DNA of 64,000 nt from Moraxella macacae 0408225 (GTDB lineage Bacteria > Pseudomonadota > Gammaproteobacteria > Pseudomonadales > Moraxellaceae). Under the pieces are notes generated by a model. It was not told where the DNA came from. It saw only the letters and a program-made list of their open reading frames with translations, and searched no databases. Where the stretch lies: positions 434,001-498,000 of the forward strand of contig NZ_ANIN01000002.1 of NCBI RefSeq assembly GCF_000320365.1. The letters run 5' to 3'. Position 1 is the stretch's first letter, and each line of letters opens with the position of its first letter. A program made the position numbers and the translations under genes. Positions 57,651 to 64,000 of this stretch are shown in pieces.

Positions 57651-58571
57651 TCAAGAACGACGCGAACGCGGATGGGCATTGTCATAAACTTTGGATAAAT
57701 GTCCAAAATCCAAATGGGTATAAACTTGCGTGGTGCTAATGTCGCTATGTCCAAGCAATTCCTGCACGCCACGCAGATCGCCACTGTCGCTTAAAATGTG
57801 CGAGGCAAAACAATGTCTAAGCAAATGCGGATACACATTTTGGGAAATGTTAGCACGTTTGGCATGGTGTTTAATGCGTAACTGTACCGTTCTGGTTGTC
57901 AAGCGTTTGCCAAATTTTTCACTAATAAAAATCGCACTGTTGCTTACATTGTCGCGTTGCCACAACTGACGATAAGGCAAATAATCTTGCAAGGCTTGCC
58001 AGGATTTTTGACCGATTGGCACAAGGCGTGTTTTACCACCCTTACCCAAAACCCTTACAATTTGTTGTTGTTTGTCAATATCGCTTAAGTTTAACCCTAC
58101 CAATTCACCAACGCGAAGTCCGCTGCCGTACAACAACTCAAGCATGGCTTTATCACGAAGCCACAGCGGAATTTGTTTGGCATGCTTAGGTGGTGCTTGA
58201 TCCAGCAGTTGGATTATAATATCCATATCCAATAAAGGAGGCAAAGGACGTGTCGGACGTTTTAAACGATGGGCAGTGGTTGGATTTTCGTGGATAAAGC
58301 CTTGTTTTAACAACCATTTAAACAGTTGGCGCAATACAGTTAACTCATGTTGTACACTGGATTTTGCAAGTTTGTCTTTATCCAAACGATCTACAAGATA
58401 ATCACTGATATGTTGACGGTGAATTTGACTGATGTCATCACAGTCAAGTTGTTGCAAAAACAGCAAAAAAGGACGCAACGCTTGACGATAAGTGCGCAAC
58501 GTCGCAACCGTATAATTTTGCACAGTTAAAGAATCAAGCCATTGCTCGATTAATGCCAACATACTATTCAT
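57651..58571 (-). CDS. xerC: Tyrosine recombinase XerC
   Basis: 306 residues. A SAM-like N-terminal domain (core-binding) precedes the catalytic domain, whose residues are all visible: Arg153 (GSGLRVGEL), the beta-hairpin Lys near 177-180 (GKGGKTR), His249, Arg252 (HLLRHCF), His275 (LLGHSDIS) and nucleophile Tyr284. With XerD it resolves chromosome dimers at dif. The order lptM-lysA-dapF-xerC matches Pseudomonadales, but the DUF484 gene common between dapF and xerC is absent. The start region is duplicated (15 bp). Confidence 0.95.
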   Translation of the reverse strand: MNSMLALIEQWLDSLTVQNYTVATLRTYRQALRPFLLFLQQLDCDDISQIHRQHISDYLVDRLDKDKLAKSSVQHELTVLRQLFKWLLKQGFIHENPTTAHRLKRPTRPLPPLLDMDIIIQLLDQAPPKHAKQIPLWLRDKAMLELLYGSGLRVGELVGLNLSDIDKQQQIVRVLGKGGKTRLVPIGQKSWQALQDYLPYRQLWQRDNVSNSAIFISEKFGKRLTTRTVQLRIKHHAKRANISQNVYPHLLRHCFASHILSDSGDLRGVQELLGHSDISTTQVYTHLDFGHLSKVYDNAHPRSRRS

Positions 58572-58590
58572 CTAAATACTATTCATCTAA
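58561..58590. repeat. 15-bp tandem duplication covering the xerC start codon
   Basis: ATACTATTCATCTAA occurs twice perfectly (58561-58575, 58576-58590); a third partial ATTCATCT lies in the end of dapF. One copy contains the ATG chosen for xerC, so a second ATG with the same context lies upstream. Confidence 0.93.
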
Positions 58591-58592
58591 AA

Positions 58593-59492
58593 TTATTCAT
58601 CTTCTGCCACTGATGTCGCAAGTTTCATGCCTGCCCCTGCCATTAAACCTTCTGGACTAAACACACCCTCATACACAAAAGTTGCAGGGCCAGTCATATA
58701 CATCGGATAGCCGTCTTGCCAATGGATAATCAAGCTGCCCCCATACAACTGGGCTCTGATATCCACGCCTTCATCTAACCAACCCTCACGCACACCTGTT
58801 GCAACCGCAGCACAAGCCCCTGTACCGCAGGCTTGAGTTTCGCCCACACCGCGTTCATACACACGCAAACGAATATGACGGTTGTTCATCACTTGCATAA
58901 AACCAACATTCACTTTTTCAGGAAATGCAGGGTGCGACTCAATTGCTCGCCCAAGTTTTTCTACATCTGCTGTTAACACATCATCTACTCGGATAACCGC
59001 GTGTGGGTTGCCTATATTTGCCACATAAAGCGTTACAGGTATGCCCTCTACATTTAGGCGATATGAGTTTTGCACTTTGGTAATGGCTTTTGGCGTAAAT
59101 GGTATCTCATCAGGTTCAAATTTTGGCTTGCCCATATCCACTTGCACCCAACCATAATTATCGGTACTAAGTGCAATCACGCCCCCTGCCGTCTCAACGC
59201 GGATTCGCTGTTTAAACGACAATTTGCGAGCTTGGATAAATCTGGCAAAACATCTAGCCCCATTGCCACATTGTTGCACCTCCGATCCGTCTTGATTAAA
59301 AATGCGATATTTAAAATCCACATCAGGACGCGTGGGCGGTTCAACAATTAACAATTGATCAAAACCAATTCCCAAATGACGATCGCCAAGCAATCTGACA
59401 AAATCTTCTGTCAAATCCAAACGCTGAGTAACAAGATCTATCACCATAAAATCATTACCCAGGCCGTGCATTTTTGTAAATTCAATTAACAT
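58593..59492 (-). CDS. dapF: Diaminopimelate epimerase
   Basis: 299 residues. The catalytic cysteines are Cys75 (QQCGNGARC) and Cys222 (ACGTGACAA). FTKMHGLGNDFMVID is the family start. It interconverts LL- and meso-diaminopimelate for lysine and peptidoglycan. SD AAGGAAG lies before the ATG. It is 189 bases downstream of lysA and 21 bases upstream of xerC. The C-terminus is about 20 residues longer than in E. coli. Confidence 0.97.
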   Translation of the reverse strand: MLIEFTKMHGLGNDFMVIDLVTQRLDLTEDFVRLLGDRHLGIGFDQLLIVEPPTRPDVDFKYRIFNQDGSEVQQCGNGARCFARFIQARKLSFKQRIRVETAGGVIALSTDNYGWVQVDMGKPKFEPDEIPFTPKAITKVQNSYRLNVEGIPVTLYVANIGNPHAVIRVDDVLTADVEKLGRAIESHPAFPEKVNVGFMQVMNNRHIRLRVYERGVGETQACGTGACAAVATGVREGWLDEGVDIRAQLYGGSLIIHWQDGYPMYMTGPATFVYEGVFSPEGLMAGAGMKLATSVAEDE

Positions 59493-59681
59493 GATACTTC
59501 CTTAACTTTTTGGTTTTATACAATTTTTGCAAATACTATATTATATATCAAATATTATATTATAAAATCAAATACTATAATTATAAAATATTATATTAAC
59601 ATGATATGCCAAAAAAATTGATAAGCATTTTGTAAAATTTACGCCAATTTACCCAAGTTTTTCAGATTTTCCAAACCCACT
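59493..59681. repeat. A/T-only repeat tract between lysA and dapF
   Basis: Positions about 59528-59600 consist of repeated AATACTATATTATA / AAATATTATATTATAA words, nearly pure A and T. The minus-strand dapF Shine-Dalgarno is immediately downstream. No gene is visible. Confidence 0.7.
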
Positions 59682-60992
59682 TTAACCCAACAAATGTTCA
59701 CCTTCCCACAAACTTGCCACAGTTTCGCGTTCGCGAATCAGGTGAATTTTGTTGTTGTCAATCAATGTCTCGCATGCACGCGGACGACTGTTATAATTGC
59801 TTGACATGCTAAAACTGTATGCTCCAGCACCTGTGATAGCAAGCAGATCGTTTTCGGCCAAAGCCAGTGTGCGATTTTTTGCCAAAAAATCCCCCGTTTC
59901 ACAAATTGCCCCAACAATATCCCAGATTTTATTGTCAGCTTTATTGTCAGCATGAGTGTCAAGATTGACAGGTATCACCGCCATGACTGCTTCGTATAAG
60001 GTTGGACGGATTAAGTCATTCATTGCACAATCCACCACTGCAAAATTTTTATGCTCGGTCGGTTTTAAAATGTCTACTTTTGTCAGCAAAACGCCAGCAT
60101 TTGCAACAATGCTTCGTCCGGGCTCTAAATAAAGTTTTAGCCCAAGCGTTTTTAATTTTGGCAATAAAGCATTGGCAAAATCTGTTAAATTTACAGGCGT
60201 TTCATCGGTATAACGCACACCCAGGCCACCACCTAGATCAATGTGTTTTAAATAAATGTCATGGGTTTTTAATTGGCAAATCAGTTCAATCACTTTATCA
60301 AGGGCATCGATAAAAGGGTTAACTTCACTCAATTGAGAACCAATATGACAATCAATGCCAACAATCTCAAGGTTTGGCAAGGTTTTGGCAAGTTTATAAA
60401 CCTGTATCGCTTCAGCATGACTGATACCAAATTTATTGTCTTTTAAACCTGTAGAAATATACGGGTGCGTTTTTGCATCTACATCTGGATTAACTCGCAA
60501 AGAAATCGGAGCGGTTTTCGCCATTTTTTGTGCAACCTCGCTTATGCGATACAACTCGCTAACCGACTCCACATTAAAGCAAGCAATACCAACTTGTAGT
60601 GCTTGTGCAATATCAGCATGACTTTTGCCAAGCCCTGAAAAAACGATTTTGTTGGGATCGCCACCTGCTTTTAGCACGCGTGCCAATTCTCCACCTGTAA
60701 CCAAATCAAAGCCTGCACCTGCTTTTGCCAACGTTTGTAAAACCGCCAAATTAGAATTAGCCTTGACTGCGTAACAAATTTGGCTTTCAATGTCAGAAAA
60801 ACCATCAACATACGCCTGATAATTTGCCAAAATTGCCTGCTTGCTATAAACATACACAGGCGTACCAAATTCATTGGCAACGGTGTTTAAATCCACTTTA
60901 TCCATGGTTAAGCGGTTGTTTTTATACGCCAAAAATGGCAAATGAGCAACGTGTTGGATTGGGTTGATTGTAAATGTATCGTCGTGAGTCAT
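59682..60992 (-). CDS. lysA: Diaminopimelate decarboxylase
   Basis: 436 residues. PLP is bound by Lys77 (QICYAVKANSNL). HIGSQLSEVNPF, HIDLGGGLGVRY and LEPGRSIVANAG are the group IV decarboxylase landmarks. AICETGDFLAKNR carries the active-site Cys of the partner subunit. It makes lysine from meso-diaminopimelate. A 12-bp in-frame duplication gives Ala-Asp-Asn-Lys twice. It begins two bases after the lptM stop. Confidence 0.97.
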   Translation of the reverse strand: MTHDDTFTINPIQHVAHLPFLAYKNNRLTMDKVDLNTVANEFGTPVYVYSKQAILANYQAYVDGFSDIESQICYAVKANSNLAVLQTLAKAGAGFDLVTGGELARVLKAGGDPNKIVFSGLGKSHADIAQALQVGIACFNVESVSELYRISEVAQKMAKTAPISLRVNPDVDAKTHPYISTGLKDNKFGISHAEAIQVYKLAKTLPNLEIVGIDCHIGSQLSEVNPFIDALDKVIELICQLKTHDIYLKHIDLGGGLGVRYTDETPVNLTDFANALLPKLKTLGLKLYLEPGRSIVANAGVLLTKVDILKPTEHKNFAVVDCAMNDLIRPTLYEAVMAVIPVNLDTHADNKADNKIWDIVGAICETGDFLAKNRTLALAENDLLAITGAGAYSFSMSSNYNSRPRACETLIDNNKIHLIRERETVASLWEGEHLLG

Positions 60993-60994
60993 TA

Positions 60995-61192
60995 CTATAC
61001 CTTTAGTTTTTGGTCAGATTGTTCTTTATTTGGGCTATCACCGTGCTCTGATGAAATTGACTGATTGGTCTTATCAGGCAAATACAAACTGCCTTTTTGT
61101 CCACAAGCTGTTAATGCACATGCAACCACAAGCAAAACCAAACGCACGCTTTTGCCAAACCAAGAATTAAACCAAGCAATATTATGTAACAT
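60995..61192 (-). CDS. lptM: LptM-like (YifL) small lipoprotein
   Basis: 65 residues. A hydrophobic signal ends in the lipobox LTAC, followed by GQKGSLYLPDK, the conserved motif of LptM (YifL/LppL). LptM assists maturation of the LPS-translocon subunit LptD in E. coli. The tail is polar and short. It starts the lptM-lysA-dapF-xerC operon, as in Pseudomonas. cyaY, often divergent at this point, is not present here. Confidence 0.88.
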   Translation of the reverse strand: MLHNIAWFNSWFGKSVRLVLLVVACALTACGQKGSLYLPDKTNQSISSEHGDSPNKEQSDQKLKV

Positions 61193-61299
61193 AAATCAAT
61201 TTTCCAAAAATAAGTTATTTTACCTTGTTATCACTTGTTTTGATAGCAAAATTTTGATAGCAAAAAATCCATGCTTTTTTGTTAATCTATGCTTTTTTT

Positions 61300-61375
61300 G
61301 TTTATGTAAAACATTTATGTTTATGTAAAACATTTATGTTTATGTAAAACATTTATGTTTATGTAAAACATTTAT
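61300..61375. repeat. Four perfect 19-bp tandem repeats
   Basis: Unit GTTTATGTAAAACATTTAT at 61300, 61319, 61338 and 61357 with no mismatches. Each unit contains the palindrome ATGT-AAA-ACAT, so four equally spaced potential protein-binding sites exist between lptM and the helicase. Confidence 0.95.
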
Positions 61376-61683
61376 TTGCACAAAAAATACTTGCTTTTTA
61401 TTGCCATTTTAGGTAAAATAACTCCTTTCATTACGCTGATAGCAATGTCAAGTTTATTCCAAATCTTGTCAACATTATAAACGGTTAAAATTATAAAGCA
61501 TTGTTAATAATCATGTTAATATTAACATGTTAATACTAATAAATTAACAATAGTTTTCAATAGTTTTGCCGTTTGATATCATTTTAGCATTGTAATAAAA
61601 ATTTCCACTTTTTGTCATTTTTAACCGTAAAATATTTTTACCAGTAACTCGTAAAATGACACTTGAGATTGCAATGCTCAAAT

Positions 61684-61769
61684 AACACGATTTTTGTGTT
61701 GAACGTACTTTAATCAGGTGAATTTGATTAAGGTTCTGAGTTTTGCTTTTTTGCGTGTAATTTTTACAC
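61684..61769 (+). promoter_or_regulatory. Structured leader of the DEAD-box helicase mRNA
   Basis: Three short inverted repeats in a row: AACAC/GTGTT (61684-61700), TAATCA/TGATTA (61711-61730) and GTGTAA/TTACAC (61755-61769). They resemble the long structured leaders of cold-induced RNA helicase genes; this role is inferred. Confidence 0.4.
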
Positions 61770-61893
61770 TTAAAACCAAATGATTAATCACAACAAATCC
61801 AAAACTTTTAGGGTTTTAGGGTCGCTGATTGGTTGGCATTTGTTTTTAAGGTTATTTTTTAAAATTATTTTAAAATTATTTTAAAGGTTTTTT

Positions 61894-63735
61894 ATGACAA
61901 GTATCGATCGTTTTTTAACCACTGCCCACCAAAATCACCAACCAACCGACAGCTTTAACCCTCAATTAAGCGAAATTTTACAGCCTCTGAATCCGCTTGA
62001 CAACACCAACCTTGACAACACCAACAAAGAAAATTCAGACAATTTAGGTTTTGCCGATTTGGGATTGTCCAACATTTTGTTAAAAAGCATTGAAAAAACA
62101 GGCTACACCACGCCAACACCTATCCAAGCCAAAGCAATTCCTGTCGCTATCGAAGGGCGTGATTTGTTGTTATCCGCCCAAACAGGCAGTGGCAAAACCG
62201 CTGCATTTGTATTGCCAATTTTGCACCAACTAAGCAACACCCCCGCTATCAAAACCAAACAACACAAATCCAAGGCAGTAAAAGCCTTGATTTTAACTCC
62301 AACGCGTGAATTAGCCCATCAGGTTTCTGATAGCATTCGTCGTTATGGTTCGTCAATGCGTGATTTGTTTAGTGTGCCACTGGTTGGCGGATCGGCGTAT
62401 GGCGGACAAATTCGTGCCTTAAAAAAAGGCGTGCAAATCATCATTGCCACACCGGGGCGTTTGCTTGATCATATCAGTGCAGGACGTGTGGATTTATCCG
62501 ATCTGTCTATGTTGGTGCTTGATGAAGCCGATCGCATGTTGGATATGGGTTTTGCCGATGACATCAATGCAATTTTAGATGCCACACCGAGCAGTCGCCA
62601 AACCATCATGTCATCAGCAACATGGGATGGCGCGGTAGGCAAAATTGCCGAAAGTTTTACCGAAAACCCAGAACGCATTAGCATTAAAGTAGAAACCGCC
62701 CACATTGATGAAAAAGTGTATTTTTGTGATAATTTTGACCATAAAAACAAATTACTAGAACATTTAATTTGTGATAATGAACGCAGTCAAGCCATTATTT
62801 TTACCGCCACCAAACGCAGCAGCGAAGAACTTGCCGAGCGTTTGCAAGAATGGGGGCATAAAGTTTGCTACTTACACGGTGATTTGCCACAAGGCAAGCG
62901 TAACCGTATCGTTGCCGATTTACGCAGTGGCAAATATCAACTTGTTGTGGCAACCGATGTAGCAGCCCGCGGTATTGATTTGCCTAATATCAGTCATGTG
63001 TTTAACTATGATTTGCCTCGCCAAGTTGAAGATTATGTGCACCGCATTGGTCGATCAGGACGAGCAGGACGCACAGGCATTGCAATTAACTTATGCAGTC
63101 GCGATGATCGTCGTCAACTTGGCAACATCAACCGCTATCTAAAACGTGATATGTCTGAAGCTGTGGTGGAGGGACTTGAACCAAAATTTATCGAACGTCA
63201 TGATCGCGATGCCAAAAAAGGACGCAGCAAAGGACGTTTTGGCAAAAAAGCAGATTTTAGTGGGCGTGAAAAATCTTTTGATCGCAAACCAAAATTTGAC
63301 AACAGCGAGCGTTCGTTTGACAAACGTTCAGTTGACAAAAAGACACGCTTTGCTCGTGATGATCGTTATGAAAATAAAAAAACCGAAAACAGCAAAAAAT
63401 TTGCTGATTTTGACAAACAACCGCGTAAATTTGGACAAGATTTTAACAACAGCTTAAGCTCCAACAGCCCCAACTATGAAAACCGCGATAAACCGTCAAA
63501 CCGTCGCCAAGCAGAAAGCCGTTTTAATAACACCAAACGCAACAGTCAGTCTTTTGCCAAAAAAGACAACCAAGACAGTCATAAAAGTTTTGACAAAAAC
63601 AGCAAAAAATTTGCTAAAAAAGGTGCTGATAAAAACAGCATTGATAAAAAATCAAACTTTGAATCCCACAAAGCCAAAAACACCAAAACTGATCTATACC
63701 GATCATCTACCAAACGCCGTCGTTCGCACGATTAA
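61894..63735 (+). CDS. DEAD-box ATP-dependent RNA helicase, RhlE-like
   Basis: 613 residues. The helicase core (about 50-420) has the Q motif GYTTPTPIQ, motif I AQTGSGKT, Ia PTRELA, II DEAD (VLDEADRMLDMGF), III SAT, V VATDVAARGID and VI HRIGRSGRAGR. The C-terminal 190 residues are basic and repetitive (Phe-Asp-Lys, Lys-Lys-Phe, Ser-Asn words), a disordered RNA-binding tail. Such helicases act in ribosome assembly and RNA decay, often in the cold. The first 45 residues are polar with a repeat (DNTNLDNTN). A terminator follows at 63767. Confidence 0.93.
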   Translation: MTSIDRFLTTAHQNHQPTDSFNPQLSEILQPLNPLDNTNLDNTNKENSDNLGFADLGLSNILLKSIEKTGYTTPTPIQAKAIPVAIEGRDLLLSAQTGSGKTAAFVLPILHQLSNTPAIKTKQHKSKAVKALILTPTRELAHQVSDSIRRYGSSMRDLFSVPLVGGSAYGGQIRALKKGVQIIIATPGRLLDHISAGRVDLSDLSMLVLDEADRMLDMGFADDINAILDATPSSRQTIMSSATWDGAVGKIAESFTENPERISIKVETAHIDEKVYFCDNFDHKNKLLEHLICDNERSQAIIFTATKRSSEELAERLQEWGHKVCYLHGDLPQGKRNRIVADLRSGKYQLVVATDVAARGIDLPNISHVFNYDLPRQVEDYVHRIGRSGRAGRTGIAINLCSRDDRRQLGNINRYLKRDMSEAVVEGLEPKFIERHDRDAKKGRSKGRFGKKADFSGREKSFDRKPKFDNSERSFDKRSVDKKTRFARDDRYENKKTENSKKFADFDKQPRKFGQDFNNSLSSNSPNYENRDKPSNRRQAESRFNNTKRNSQSFAKKDNQDSHKSFDKNSKKFAKKGADKNSIDKKSNFESHKAKNTKTDLYRSSTKRRRSHD

Positions 63736-63766
63736 TTGCATTACCAAAATCACAAAAAGAATCACA

Positions 63767-63800
63767 AAAAAAAGAGAAAATCTAAATTTTCTCTTTTTTT
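63767..63800. terminator. Bidirectional rho-independent terminator
   Basis: A perfect 15-base inverted repeat (AAAAAAAGAGAAAAT and its complement) with a four-base loop, T run on either strand. It separates the helicase from the converging gene. Confidence 0.9.
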
Positions 63801-63836
63801 CACTCAATGAATTGATGGGTTAATAAAATTGGCGGG

Positions 63837-64000
63837 TTAATAAGGTGCGTATGCCACTTCTACGCCGTCATCGTCATGATCGTCATCATCAAAATTTTCA
63901 TCTTCTTCCATATGCGTTAAATTTTCGCGTTGGGCTTTTCGCATAGCACGATACGCCTGTTTTTGCTCTTCGCTGTTGGCACGCACTTCGGCTTCTAAAC
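63837..64000 (-). CDS. Unidentified protein, C-terminal 54 residues only
   Basis: The 3' end of a gene entering from the right. The visible tail is Glu/Lys/Arg-rich helix (RANSEEQKQAYRAMRKAQRE) followed by a very acidic stretch of Asp and Glu (EDENFDDDDHDDD) and the end VEVAYAPY. The stop is TAA at 63837-63839. No family is recognisable from this fragment. It converges on the helicase and shares its terminator. Confidence 0.6.
   Translation of the reverse strand, partial: LEAEVRANSEEQKQAYRAMRKAQRENLTHMEEDENFDDDDHDDDGVEVAYAPY

Larger units (their letters stand above)
61193..61893. other. 701-base gap before the DEAD-box helicase
   Basis: No convincing gene. From left: a doubled AAAATTTTGATAGCA word (about 61246-61265), the 4 x 19-bp array (61300-61375), an AT-rich stretch, then a leader with three short hairpins (61684-61769). 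A doubled TTTTAGGG follows near 61806. The helicase start has no strong SD. Confidence 0.65.

Noticed and set aside
61193-61400. Lysine riboswitch upstream of lptM-lysA
   Set aside because: The conserved L-box start and multi-helix layout are not visible; the region is repeats and AT-rich sequence.

Overview
The window is AT-rich chromosomal DNA from a gammaproteobacterium. The best fit is a member of the Moraxellaceae (Pseudomonadales, the Moraxella / Psychrobacter / Acinetobacter side). The basis is a fused RlmKL, a fused MnmC, the gene order lptM-lysA-dapF-xerC, a PHP-domain nuclease divergent from yciB, an AccB/AccC pair, sigma-54 with NtrB/NtrC, and many Asn/Gln/Lys-rich linkers inside otherwise standard proteins. 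This placement is inference from gene content, since no rRNA is present. I see no tRNA or rRNA gene, insertion sequence, prophage, CRISPR array or attachment site. Almost everything is core metabolism.

Layout. 1-5.7 kb: a 3'-truncated, oversized TamA gene and two MFS transporters. 5.9-8.2 kb: a MaoC-like hydratase and a beta-lactamase-fold serine hydrolase. 8.3-11.8 kb: a polar amino-acid ABC importer with two lipoprotein binding proteins and two permeases but no ATPase, with a terminator between the binding-protein and permease genes. 12.1-17 kb: accB, accC, a hemerythrin-like protein and rlmKL. 17.3-31.5 kb: bcp, mscS, purB, nitroreductase, pssA, rlmJ, a 2OG-Fe(II) oxygenase, ung, guaB, a cobalamin adenosyltransferase, rnm, yciB, a small membrane protein and mnmC. 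31.5-35.4 kb: a tightly packed four-gene surface-glycan operon (flippase, GT52, GT14, GT2), the only clearly accessory block. 35.5-44 kb: an SCP2/UbiJ-like membrane-anchored protein, HU, yajC-secD-secF, azlCD and a pseudouridine synthase. 44.3-51.5 kb: alaS, sdaA and ntrC/ntrB. 51.7-64 kb: rimO, a MOSC protein, iscX, rpoN, a nitrilase-family amidase, a cyclic-nucleotide-binding protein, xerC-dapF-lysA-lptM, a DEAD-box helicase and a partial acidic protein at the right edge.

The strongest signal not explained by ordinary annotation is a dense population of short tandem duplications (units of about 11-20 bp, 2-5 copies, many perfect). They sit in nearly every intergenic gap, often spanning stop codons or the region before a start codon. 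The same process is visible inside genes as in-frame 12- or 15-bp repeats in Asn/Gln-rich linkers. In ntrC a 16-bp duplication has shifted the frame and rewritten the C-terminus. Two arrays stand out: five perfect 16-bp units ending ten bases before rlmKL, and four perfect 19-bp units in the 701-bp gap before the DEAD-box helicase. I found no convincing new defence or biosynthetic system.
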